From positions 62,001-126,000 of the forward strand of contig WGFM01000012.1 of assembly GCA_015492245.1 (NCBI GenBank): a stretch of 64,000 bases of DNA. The letters run 5' to 3'. Shown piece by piece: positions 48,951 to 57,688 of this stretch. The notes under the pieces are model-generated. The model ran no database searches and was not told the DNA's origin. It worked only from the letters and a program-made list of their open reading frames with translations. Positions within the stretch are counted from its first letter, which is position 1. Every line of letters starts with the position of its first letter. A program made the position numbers and the translations under genes. This DNA is from Deltaproteobacteria bacterium (GTDB taxonomy: Bacteria; Desulfobacterota; GWC2-55-46; DRQE01).

Positions 48951-49310
48951 ATGGATAGAGAAAGAAGGGAAAGATTGAGGCAGAATCTACAGGAGCTTAA
49001 GCGAAGACTCTGGGTAGAACTGAGGGAGGAATACTTCAAGAGACTCGGCGAGGAATACAGCGAGCAGTTTCACAACCCCCAGGATACAGAAGACCTCTCG
49101 CTGATAGACCTCATAGAGGATACAGGGCTTACCATAGCGGACATACACAAGGAAAGACTCGTGCAGATCGAGGAGGCACTGCGTAAACTCGAAGAGGACA
49201 CCTATGGCGTGTGCGATGAGTGTGGCAAAGAGATAGACGAGGAAAGACTCAGGGTTATGCCCTTTGCCACCTGCTGCGTGGAGTGCCAGAGCACAAGGGA
49301 GTCCTCCTGA
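48951..49310 (+). CDS. DksA/TraR-family zinc finger protein
   Basis: A 119-residue protein with an N-terminal coiled coil (about 1-35 and 64-84) and a C4 zinc finger, Cys88-x2-Cys91 ... Cys109-x2-Cys112 (CDECG and CCVEC). DksA-like proteins enter the secondary channel of RNA polymerase and tune transcription. The coiled-coil tip has IDLIEDTG instead of the DXXDXA of DksA, so it may not respond with ppGpp in the same way. A GGAGG lies about a dozen bases before ATG 48951. Confidence 0.88.
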   Translation: MDRERRERLRQNLQELKRRLWVELREEYFKRLGEEYSEQFHNPQDTEDLSLIDLIEDTGLTIADIHKERLVQIEEALRKLEEDTYGVCDECGKEIDEERLRVMPFATCCVECQSTRESS

Positions 49311-49344
49311 GCCCATTCATTCCCGGTATAGTCGAAGGAGTACT

Positions 49345-50280
49345 TTGGAAGAGGCGAAGCCTGTCATGTCGTCATTCACACCAGGATATATAAAGCTATA
49401 CGATAGAGGCATGCTTAAGGAGAGGATAGACAGACTCCAGGAGATGCTCAAGGGCTGCACAGTATGCCCCTGGATGTGCAGGGTGGACAGAACCTCCGGC
49501 AAGGTAGGCCGCTGCAGGGTCGGGGCATTGCCAAGGGTTGCAAGCCATCATCCCCACTTCGGCGAAGAACCACCACTTGTTGGCTCAGGCGGGAGTGGAA
49601 CCATATTCCTTGCATACTGCAACATGCGGTGTATATTCTGCCAGAACTATGACATAAGCCATGTGGGCACAGGCAGGGAGGTATCCATAGAGGCTCTTTC
49701 AGAAATGATGCTCGAGCTCAAAGGCGCAGGTTGCCACAACATAAACCTTGTAACCCCAACACACCAGATACCACAGATAGTGGCAGCACTGCCAGGGGCC
49801 ATAGCGAGAGGGCTTGATCTACCACTTGTATACAACTGTGGGGGATACGAGTCTACAGAGACATTGAGTCTACTCGATGGTATATTCGATATATACATGC
49901 CGGATATAAAATACAGTGATAACAGGATGGCAAGGAAGTATTCAGGGGTGCCGGACTACTGGGATGTGGTAAGAGCCGCCGTGAAGGAGATGCACAGGCA
50001 GGTGGGAGACCTGGTGATGGACGAATATGGCGTGGCACAGCGTGGGCTTCTTATAAGACACCTGGTGCTTCCCGAAGGGGTGGCAGGCACACGGGCCGTT
50101 GTGGAGTTTGTAGCAAAGGAGATATCGAGAAACTCCTATGTGAACATAATGGACCAGTACTACCCATGCTACAGGGCAGAACCCCCGCTCCATAGAAGGA
50201 TAACAGAAGAGGAGTTCAGAGATGCCCTGGAGTCAGCCCGCAGAGTGGGGCTTACAAGGCTCTGCGGTATCACAGAATAG
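49345..50280 (+). CDS. PflX/PflA-like radical SAM protein
   Basis: A radical SAM protein of about 311 residues related to pyruvate formate-lyase activating enzymes of the PflX/COG1313 type. An N-terminal cysteine set, Cys38-x2-Cys41-x3-Cys45 ... Cys57, precedes the radical SAM cluster motif CNMRCIFC (92-99). The substrate is unknown, and no glycyl-radical enzyme is adjacent. The frame opens at 49264 inside the dksA-like gene; TTG 49345 follows AAGGAG (49335-49340) at four bases, and ATG 49366 is the alternative. It sits 11 bases before the Nudix gene. Confidence 0.85.
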   Translation: MEEAKPVMSSFTPGYIKLYDRGMLKERIDRLQEMLKGCTVCPWMCRVDRTSGKVGRCRVGALPRVASHHPHFGEEPPLVGSGGSGTIFLAYCNMRCIFCQNYDISHVGTGREVSIEALSEMMLELKGAGCHNINLVTPTHQIPQIVAALPGAIARGLDLPLVYNCGGYESTETLSLLDGIFDIYMPDIKYSDNRMARKYSGVPDYWDVVRAAVKEMHRQVGDLVMDEYGVAQRGLLIRHLVLPEGVAGTRAVVEFVAKEISRNSYVNIMDQYYPCYRAEPPLHRRITEEEFRDALESARRVGLTRLCGITE

Positions 50281-50291
50281 AGGCAGACCCC

Positions 50292-50768
50292 GTGAAGAAG
50301 GAGAAGGCGAGAAGACAGCTATCTGCCGGTGGAGTGGTGGTAAGAAGGGCCAGAAGGGGCTGGGAGGTTGTCCTCATAGAGGTGAGGGGTAAGAGCGGAA
50401 GGCTGCGCTGGACACTTCCAAAGGGGCTTGTGGAAGAGGGAGAGAACATGGCACACACCGCACACCGGGAGGTGAAAGAAGAGACAGGGGTGGATGGAAA
50501 GATTATAGAGAAGATAGACTCCATACACTACTTCTATGCATTCAGAGACGGGGATACACTCAACAGATACTTCAAGATAGTCTACTTCTTCCTTATGGAG
50601 TATGCCGGGGGAGACACAAGAGATCACGATACCGAGGTCATCGAGGCACGGTGGTTTCCCTTCGAGGAGGCGATAAAGAAGGTATCCTTCGAAGACGAGC
50701 AGGATATACTCAGGAAGGCAAAGGAGATACTTGTAAGGAGAAATATGTGGCAGGAGGAAAAACAATAG
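50292..50768 (+). CDS. Nudix hydrolase
   Basis: A 158-residue Nudix protein from GTG 50292. The Nudix box runs [22 protein letters not shown], fitting Gx5Ex7REUXEExGU (middle of the protein, about 45-67). It may be a dinucleoside polyphosphate (AP4A-type) or RNA-cap hydrolase; the ending with [19 protein letters not shown] resembles AP4A-like members. It is followed seven bases later by purL. Family firm, substrate open. Confidence 0.9.
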   Translation: MKKEKARRQLSAGGVVVRRARRGWEVVLIEVRGKSGRLRWTLPKGLVEEGENMAHTAHREVKEETGVDGKIIEKIDSIHYFYAFRDGDTLNRYFKIVYFFLMEYAGGDTRDHDTEVIEARWFPFEEAIKKVSFEDEQDILRKAKEILVRRNMWQEEKQ

Positions 50769-50775
50769 GAGAGGT

Positions 50776-53004
50776 ATGGAAGACATGGAGACAACACCTG
50801 AACTCATAGAAGAGCATGGCATTACAGAGGACGAATACCAGAGGATAGTGGAACTGCTTGGCAGAGAGCCCAACCTTGTTGAGCTGGGCATATTCTCTGT
50901 TATGTGGAGTGAACACTGCAGTTACAAGTCCTCGAGGCTACACCTTGGAAAGTTTCCCACAGAGGGGGAGAGGGTCATACAGGGCCCTGGAGAGAACGCA
51001 GGGGTCGTGGACATAGGCGATGGGCTCTGTGTGGTCTTCAAGATAGAGAGCCACAACCATCCCTCGTTCATAGAGCCATACCAGGGGGCTGCAACAGGGG
51101 TGGGCGGCATACTGAGAGACATATTCACCATGGGGGCAAGGCCCATAGCGCTTCTGGACTCTCTGAGGTTCGGCTCGCCCGACCAGAAGAAGACCTCCTA
51201 TCTTCTTAAAGGCGTGGTCTCTGGCATTGCCGATTATGGCAACTGCGTGGGTATACCAACAGTGGGTGGAGAGCTGTACTTTCACCCCTCCTACAACGGC
51301 AACTGTCTTGTGAATGTTATGGCACTGGGTATAGCAAAGAAGGAGAGTATCTTCAGGGCCCTGGCAGAGGGGGTGGGCAACCCTGTCATATATGTGGGCT
51401 CTCCAACAGGTAGAGACGGCATACACGGGGCCACCATGGCAAGCGATGTGTTCGGCGAAGGTGGGGAGGAAAGGCGTCCCACCGTGCAGGTGGGAGACCC
51501 CTTTACAGAAAAGCTCCTTCTTGAGGCATGTCTCGAGGCCTTCGGGACAGGTTGTGTGGTAGGGGTGCAGGACATGGGGGCTGCAGGGCTTACCTCATCG
51601 AGCTCTGAGATGGCCGCAAGGGCAAACTCTGGCATAGAGATAGATGTTGAAAAGGTGCCACGAAGAGAAGAAGGTATGACACCCTATGAGGTGATGCTCT
51701 CCGAGTCGCAGGAGAGGATGCTCTTTGTTGCAAGAAAGGGGGGTGAGGAGAGGCTGCTTGAGATATTCAGAAAGTGGGACCTCAATGCCGCCATAATAGG
51801 TAGAGTGATAGAGGAACAGGTGATGAGGATAAAAGAGGGTGATAAGGTGGTGGCAGAAATCCCTGTAGGTGCACTCACAGAGGATGCACCGAGGTATAGA
51901 AGACCCTCGAGAAGACCCACATGGCAGGATGATCTGAACAGGCTCGATACCGATGGCATCCCCCTGCCACAGGACTACGCAAGGGTGCTCGAGAGGCTTC
52001 TGTCCTCTCTTAACATAGCATCAGGAGAGTGGATATACACCCAGTATGATCACATGGTGAGGACCAACACGGTGGTGCTGCCAGGTGGAGATGCTGCGGT
52101 TCTGAGGATAAAGGGCACACAGAAGGCAGTAGCCCTTACAGTGGACTGTAACCCCAGGTATTGCTACTTAGACCCCTACAGGGGTGGGCTCATAGCCGTG
52201 TTCGAGGCGGCAAGAAATCTTACGGTAAGTGGGGCAACCCCCATAGGGCTTACAGACTGCCTCAACTTTGGAAGCCCCGAAAGGGAAGAGGTGATGTGGC
52301 AGTTTGAGAAAGCCATAGAGGGGATGAGGGATGCCTGCTGCAGGCTCGGTGTGCCGGTTGTGAGCGGTAATGTGAGTTTCTACAACGAGACAGGGGGTGT
52401 CTCTGTATATCCCACACCTGTAGTTGGCATGGTGGGGCTTATAGAGGATGTGGAAAGATGTATGACCCCATGGTTCAAGAAAGATGGAGACATGGTGGCC
52501 CTTCTTGGCTGGCACGCAGAGGAGTTTGGAGGTAGTGAGTATCTTTCTGTAGAACACGGGCTTGAAAGGGGCATGCCAGAGCTCGATGTGGATAGAGAAC
52601 TAAGGGTGCAGGAGGCTTGTAGGCAGTGTATAATGGATGGTATAATAAACGCTGCCCATGATACATCAGAGGGCGGGCTTGCGGTTGCCCTTGCAGAGAT
52701 GTGCTTTGGGCCCGAGAGGACCTTCGGTGTCAGGATAGGACTCCGTAAAAGAGATATAAGGGCCGATGCCCTGCTCTTTGGCGAGGCACAATCGAGGATA
52801 CTCGTAAGTTTCAGCCCCGAAAACGGAGAGAAGGTGGCAGAGGTGGCAGAGAAGAGGGGTGTGAACCTTGATGTCCTTGGAACCGTTGGGGGTGAAAGGT
52901 TCGTTGTGGATGGGCTCATGGATGTGGAGGTAGAAAGACTCAGGAGCCTCTGGAAGGGAGGCCTCGAAGGGTTTATCGAAGGGGGCAAGGTGAAGGATGT
53001 CTGA
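50776..53004 (+). CDS. purL: Phosphoribosylformylglycinamidine synthase subunit PurL (small form)
   Basis: A 742-residue PurL that uses ATP to make FGAM in purine synthesis. Typical blocks include [40 protein letters not shown] and the second-half ATP motif [10 protein letters not shown]. At this length it is the small PurL, which needs PurQ and PurS as separate subunits; neither is in the window. ATG 50776 (alternatively 50785) follows GGAGAGG. The end overlaps purF by eight bases. Confidence 0.97.
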   Translation: MEDMETTPELIEEHGITEDEYQRIVELLGREPNLVELGIFSVMWSEHCSYKSSRLHLGKFPTEGERVIQGPGENAGVVDIGDGLCVVFKIESHNHPSFIEPYQGAATGVGGILRDIFTMGARPIALLDSLRFGSPDQKKTSYLLKGVVSGIADYGNCVGIPTVGGELYFHPSYNGNCLVNVMALGIAKKESIFRALAEGVGNPVIYVGSPTGRDGIHGATMASDVFGEGGEERRPTVQVGDPFTEKLLLEACLEAFGTGCVVGVQDMGAAGLTSSSSEMAARANSGIEIDVEKVPRREEGMTPYEVMLSESQERMLFVARKGGEERLLEIFRKWDLNAAIIGRVIEEQVMRIKEGDKVVAEIPVGALTEDAPRYRRPSRRPTWQDDLNRLDTDGIPLPQDYARVLERLLSSLNIASGEWIYTQYDHMVRTNTVVLPGGDAAVLRIKGTQKAVALTVDCNPRYCYLDPYRGGLIAVFEAARNLTVSGATPIGLTDCLNFGSPEREEVMWQFEKAIEGMRDACCRLGVPVVSGNVSFYNETGGVSVYPTPVVGMVGLIEDVERCMTPWFKKDGDMVALLGWHAEEFGGSEYLSVEHGLERGMPELDVDRELRVQEACRQCIMDGIINAAHDTSEGGLAVALAEMCFGPERTFGVRIGLRKRDIRADALLFGEAQSRILVSFSPENGEKVAEVAEKRGVNLDVLGTVGGERFVVDGLMDVEVERLRSLWKGGLEGFIEGGKVKDV

Positions 53005-54394
53005 TGGGTTCCATGATGAGTGCGGTATAGTGGGTGTATACAACCACCCCGAGGCGTCGAACATAGCCTATCTCGGGCTATATGCCCTCCAGCACCGTGG
53101 ACAGGAAAGTGCCGGCATAGCATCCTCGGATGGAAAGAGGCTTTATTCCCACAAGGAGATGGGCCTTGTTGCAGACATATTCACAGGAGAGATACTCAAG
53201 AGGCTTCCTGGCAGGAGTGCAATAGGCCATGTAAGGTATTCCACGGCAGGGGAGTCCCACATACGCAATGCACAGCCCTTTGTGGTGGACTATGCGCGGG
53301 GCTCTATTGCCTTAGCACACAATGGAAACCTTGTGAACGCATCGATACTGCGCGATGAGCTCGAGGCCTACGGGTCCATATTCCAGTCCAACATGGACAC
53401 AGAGGTCATAATGCACCTTATAGCCTCAAGCAGGGAAGAGACCCTTACGGGCCGTCTCGTCCATGCGCTTGCAAGGGTAAGGGGTGCGTACTCACTGGTG
53501 ATACTCACAGATAGCTGTCTTATAGCAACAAGGGACCCATACGGGTTCAGACCCCTTGTCCTGGGGCGCCTCAGGGATGGCTGGGTGGTTTCGTCCGAGA
53601 CCTGTGCCTTCGACCTCATAGAGGCAGACTACATGAGAGAGATAGAGGCAGGCGAACTCCTCATAATAAACGAAAAGGGGCTTTCCTCTCACAAGCCCTC
53701 TCCAAAGGCCCCCTATTCACCCTGTATATTCGAGTTCATATACTTTGCAAGACCAGACAGCAATGTCTTCGGCGCCAATGTCCATACCATAAGGAAGAAC
53801 CTGGGAAGAGAACTGGCACGGGAGCATCCTGTAGAGGCGGATGTGGTAATCCCTGTGCCAGACTCGGGGGTGGGAGCCGCCATAGGGTATGCAGAAGAGT
53901 CCGGGATACCCTTCGACATGGGGCTTGTGAGAAACCACTACATAGGAAGAACATTCATAGAGCCACAGGACTCCATAAGAGACTTCGGTGTCAAGATAAA
54001 GCTCAACCCTGTAAGGGATGTCATAGAGGGCAAGAGGATTGTTGTGGTGGACGACTCCATAGTGAGGGGCACCACGAGTAGAAAGATTATAAAGATGATA
54101 CGCAACGCAGGGGCAAAAAAGGTACACTTAAGGATAAGCTCCCCACCAACCAGGGCATCATGCTTCTACGGTATAGACACGCCAACGAAGGATGAACTCA
54201 TAGCAGCAAAAAAGTCCGTGGAAGAGATAAACGGTTTTCTCGCAACAGATACACTTTCGTATCTGAGTATGGATGGCCTCTACAGGGCCGTAAAGGAGGC
54301 AGGCTCGAGCTTCTGTGATGCCTGTTTCACAGGCGAATATCCCGTGGAGATACCACAGGAGAAGAGACAGCCACAACTTATACTGTTTAAGTAG
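52997..54394 (+). CDS. purF: Amidophosphoribosyltransferase
   Basis: A 465-residue PurF, first committed enzyme of purine synthesis. A short propeptide precedes the N-terminal nucleophile Cys9 ([10 protein letters not shown]). The PRPP loop [15 protein letters not shown] is intact. Four cysteines in [21 protein letters not shown] and [10 protein letters not shown] match those binding the [4Fe-4S] cluster in Bacillus-type PurF, so it should be an oxygen-sensitive iron-sulfur form. Coupled to purL by overlap; the next gene starts immediately after its stop. Confidence 0.97.
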   Translation: MSDGFHDECGIVGVYNHPEASNIAYLGLYALQHRGQESAGIASSDGKRLYSHKEMGLVADIFTGEILKRLPGRSAIGHVRYSTAGESHIRNAQPFVVDYARGSIALAHNGNLVNASILRDELEAYGSIFQSNMDTEVIMHLIASSREETLTGRLVHALARVRGAYSLVILTDSCLIATRDPYGFRPLVLGRLRDGWVVSSETCAFDLIEADYMREIEAGELLIINEKGLSSHKPSPKAPYSPCIFEFIYFARPDSNVFGANVHTIRKNLGRELAREHPVEADVVIPVPDSGVGAAIGYAEESGIPFDMGLVRNHYIGRTFIEPQDSIRDFGVKIKLNPVRDVIEGKRIVVVDDSIVRGTTSRKIIKMIRNAGAKKVHLRISSPPTRASCFYGIDTPTKDELIAAKKSVEEINGFLATDTLSYLSMDGLYRAVKEAGSSFCDACFTGEYPVEIPQEKRQPQLILFK

Positions 54395-55009
54395 ATGAAG
54401 ACCGTCAGGCACTACATATCCATAACGATTGTTTCTCTCATCTTTGCAGGTTGCACCATGCTGGCAGAGAGGCCCGGGCAACCCGAAGAAGTGGACTACT
54501 ACACCATACTCGAAAGATGGACCCGCACAGAAAGGGTCTACAGCGGGGTTGAGGTTGCCCTCCATATAGATGTGGTCTATATGGGTAGAGAGACGAGGGC
54601 CGCCTACATTGAAGAGTATGCAGGAAGGCTCGGCCTGACCGAAGAGAAGAAAGAAGGCCTTAAAAGGACAGAGCTCTCTAAACTCGAAGAGTATAACGAG
54701 TTCATCCTGGTTGCAGCCACACCTGTAGAAGAGTGGAACGACTTGGACAGTAAGGACTCCATATGGAGGCTCTACCTTGTTGACGAGGATGGCGAGAGGG
54801 TGGAGCCTGTTAAGATAGAGAGACTCGATAAGGACGCCCTCTCAAGGGAGTTCTTTCCCTTTATAGATGAGTGGAGCACTCCATACAGGGTCATATTCCC
54901 ACGCCTTACACCAGAGGGACACACAATAGGTGATGATAGTGAGTATATAAGGCTTAAGGTCTCTGGCATAAAGGGCTCTACAGAGCTTCTCTGGACCCTG
55001 AGGGAGTGA
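54395..55009 (+). CDS. Lipoprotein of unknown function
   Basis: A 204-residue lipoprotein (signal end IFAGC, Cys20). The body is predicted mixed alpha/beta, with a charged helix near 80-95 and a C-terminal beta region including SRE-FFPF-IDEW and RLKVSGIKGSTELLW. I do not recognise the family. It starts directly at the purF stop (TAG-ATG) and lies 20 bases before the cyclase gene, so it may be a periplasmic or outer-membrane partner of the CHASE2 cyclase, but that is a guess from position. Confidence 0.65.
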   Translation: MKTVRHYISITIVSLIFAGCTMLAERPGQPEEVDYYTILERWTRTERVYSGVEVALHIDVVYMGRETRAAYIEEYAGRLGLTEEKKEGLKRTELSKLEEYNEFILVAATPVEEWNDLDSKDSIWRLYLVDEDGERVEPVKIERLDKDALSREFFPFIDEWSTPYRVIFPRLTPEGHTIGDDSEYIRLKVSGIKGSTELLWTLRE

Positions 55010-55029
55010 ACTCCACACACTTTTGATAT

Positions 55030-57156
55030 ATGTTTTCCAGCCAACATACCCAAAGGCTTTTCTTCTACCTCATAGCCTTCCTTGTATCCACGGTGGTGCT
55101 TCTGTTGTATATCGTTAACCCCACCCTTCTCGGTTTCATAGACTCGAGTGGAAGGGACTTTGTATACAGGATGCGTCCACAACTCACACCACCTGAGAAC
55201 ATCCTGATAGTGGCCATAGATGAAGAGAGCATAGACGAGCTTGGTAGATGGCCCTGGAAGAGGATGTATATTGCACGGCTTGTGGAGGGCCTCGGGGAGG
55301 CAAGGGTTGTGGCCATGGACATTGTGTTTTCTGAACGAGAGGATGAAGAAACAGACAGCACCCTTCAAGCTGCCATAAAAGAGGCCGACAATGTGGTGCT
55401 TGGATACTTCATGCGCAATCTGGAGGGCCCACCACCGCGGCAATCAGTCCTTGAGCAGCTCGAAAGGTCTGCCATAAGGAAGGTTGCATCCATCGATGCC
55501 ACAGGGACAGACCCCCTTCAGTTTGTGCCCCGTTATTCAGGGATAGAGCCAAATATCCCGGAGATTGGAAGGTTCGCAAAGGGGTTTGGCTCGTTCAACA
55601 TAATACCAGATGAGGATGGGGTATACAGGCGCTCCCATCTTGTCCTGGGCTACAGGGACGGGCTCTACCCTGCACTGTCCCTTGAAGCACTCAGAAGATA
55701 CTACAATAGAGATATTGTGTTGAGGGTTGCCTCCTATGGGCTCGACAGCATAGGGCTTGGTGATAAGAATATCCCCCTTGAGGGAGATGGTTCCCTGGGA
55801 CTCAACTTCTATGGAGGTGGTGGCACATTCACCACCTACTCGGCTGTGGACATAATAAAGGGACGGGTTGCACCAGGAGAGTTCAGAGACAAGCTTGTCT
55901 TCGTTGGTGCAACAGAACTGGGTATATACGACATGCGTCCCATCCCTGTGGATGTGGTATACCCGGGGGTCGAGGTGCATGCAACGGTAAGTGCAAATGT
56001 GATGGAGGATAGATACCTTGGAGATAGCCTCACCACGGGGCTTCTTGGGGCACTCCTTGTGGTGGTGCTTCCATTCATCATGGCCATTGTAACAGGCAGG
56101 GTGAGCAACAGGTATGCAGGGCTTGGAATATTCGCGGCTGTGGCCATCCTTACCATAGCCCTGGAGGTGGCCCTTTTTATACACTACAGTATCCTTTTGA
56201 GCACCCTCTATCCTCTGCTTTCCCTTTCTCTGGGGTATGTGGCTACAGAGGCATATAGAAACATGGTTGTCGAAAGAAAGAGCAGGTTCTACAGGAAGGC
56301 CTTTTCAACCTATGTGCCTCCACAGGTGGTGGAGGAAATCGTGCGCGAGCCAGAGCGCCTGAGCCTTGGTGGAGAAAAAAGAGAGATAACGGTGCTCTTT
56401 GCAGATATAAGGGATTTTACCACGCTCGCTGAATCCATGGAGCCAGAAAGGCTTGTAACCCTTCTGCACGAGTATCTTACCCCTTTAACGGAGATACTCT
56501 TCAGAGAAAGGGGCACACTGGATAAATACATAGGTGATGCCATAATGGCCATATTCAATGCCCCACACAGGCTCGATGACCATGCCCACAGGGCATGCAG
56601 GGTGGCCATTGAGATGAGGGGGAAGATTTCAGAGCTCGGAAGAGAGTGTCAAAGACAGGGTTGTCCGTCCCTCAATATGGGGGTGGGCATAAACACCGGC
56701 GAGGCGGTGGTGGGCAACATGGGCACAGAACTGCGCTTCGACTACACTGCCATAGGAGATACGGTAAACCTTGCCTCAAGGCTCGAGGGTATGAACAGGC
56801 TGTATGGCACAGGGATTATAGTCAGCCAGGCCACCTTCGAGAGAACCGAAGATGGCTTCCTCTTCAGAGAACTTGATCTGGTGAGGGTGAAGGGCAAGAA
56901 GAGACCTGTAAGAATCTATGAGCTTGTGGGGCACAAAGACGAGGCCCTCATGGAAGGACTTGTAAGACCATTCGAAGATGGCTTGAGGCTCTACAGGCTC
57001 TCACGCTTTGCGGAGGCAAAGGGTCTGTTCCAGGCAATACTCGAGAGGTTTCCCGAAGATGGCCCATCACTACTTTATGTAAGAAGGTGTGAGGAGTTTG
57101 CAGAGAGCCCGCCTCCCGAGGGCTGGGACGGTGTCTACAGGGCAGGAGAGAAATGA
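55030..57156 (+). CDS. CHASE2-domain class III adenylate/guanylate cyclase
   Basis: A 708-residue membrane cyclase. An N-terminal helix (about 10-30) precedes a periplasmic CHASE2 sensor (about 35-335, with IVAIDEESIDELGRWPW and VAMDIVFSE). Three helices follow (about 338-358, 365-385 and 390-410), then the catalytic class III domain (about 450-640). Metal Asp residues lie in LFADIRDFT and KYIGDAIMA; RFDYTAIGDTVNLASRLE carries the transition-state Asn and Arg. The Lys in DKYIGD and the Asp in FDYTAIG suggest ATP rather than GTP as substrate. The remaining tail is TPR-like. It should make cAMP in response to an unknown periplasmic signal. Overlaps the next gene by ATGA. Confidence 0.92.
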   Translation: MFSSQHTQRLFFYLIAFLVSTVVLLLYIVNPTLLGFIDSSGRDFVYRMRPQLTPPENILIVAIDEESIDELGRWPWKRMYIARLVEGLGEARVVAMDIVFSEREDEETDSTLQAAIKEADNVVLGYFMRNLEGPPPRQSVLEQLERSAIRKVASIDATGTDPLQFVPRYSGIEPNIPEIGRFAKGFGSFNIIPDEDGVYRRSHLVLGYRDGLYPALSLEALRRYYNRDIVLRVASYGLDSIGLGDKNIPLEGDGSLGLNFYGGGGTFTTYSAVDIIKGRVAPGEFRDKLVFVGATELGIYDMRPIPVDVVYPGVEVHATVSANVMEDRYLGDSLTTGLLGALLVVVLPFIMAIVTGRVSNRYAGLGIFAAVAILTIALEVALFIHYSILLSTLYPLLSLSLGYVATEAYRNMVVERKSRFYRKAFSTYVPPQVVEEIVREPERLSLGGEKREITVLFADIRDFTTLAESMEPERLVTLLHEYLTPLTEILFRERGTLDKYIGDAIMAIFNAPHRLDDHAHRACRVAIEMRGKISELGRECQRQGCPSLNMGVGINTGEAVVGNMGTELRFDYTAIGDTVNLASRLEGMNRLYGTGIIVSQATFERTEDGFLFRELDLVRVKGKKRPVRIYELVGHKDEALMEGLVRPFEDGLRLYRLSRFAEAKGLFQAILERFPEDGPSLLYVRRCEEFAESPPPEGWDGVYRAGEK

Positions 57157-57686
57157 AGAACATACTCATCACAGGAAGACCCCGTGTGGGAAAGTCCACA
57201 CTTGTAAGACGCATAATCGAGGGGCTCAAACATAGGGGGTACACCAGCCTCGGCGGATTCTATACCAAGGAGATAAGGGAAGGCGAACAGAGAAAGGGCT
57301 TTGAGGTACACACCCTGGATGGCAGGACCTGTATACTCGCCCATGTGGACATAAAAGGCCCTGTAAGGTGTGGCAGATACGGTGTAGACCTTGCCTGCCT
57401 CGAGCGTGTTGCCCTTCCAGCCCTTGAAGATGCCATAAGAAGGGGGCTTACAGTATTCATAGACGAGATAGGCTACATGGAGCTCAAGTCCCGAGGGTTC
57501 AGGGCCCTTGTAGTTGAGGCCATGGACTCTCCATCCACAGTTGTCGCAACGGTTACCCGCTCTAAGCTTCCTTTTACAGAAAGGCTCGAGGGCAGGCCAG
57601 ATGTTACACTCATAACACTGAGGGTGGCCAACAGGGACACCCTGCCTGATATTATCGTAAGGATGGTTCTCGAGGCCGAAGAATAG
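57153..57686 (+). CDS. THEP1-like nucleoside-triphosphatase
   Basis: A 177-residue P-loop protein of the THEP1 type (NTPase first found in Aquifex), with Walker A GRPRVGKST and Walker B TVFIDEIGYMEL. These hydrolyse NTPs broadly in vitro; the physiological role is not known. Its start overlaps the cyclase stop (ATGA), and its stop lies two bases from the end of the convergent M16 gene. Confidence 0.88.
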   Translation: MKNILITGRPRVGKSTLVRRIIEGLKHRGYTSLGGFYTKEIREGEQRKGFEVHTLDGRTCILAHVDIKGPVRCGRYGVDLACLERVALPALEDAIRRGLTVFIDEIGYMELKSRGFRALVVEAMDSPSTVVATVTRSKLPFTERLEGRPDVTLITLRVANRDTLPDIIVRMVLEAEE

Positions 57687-57688
57687 GT

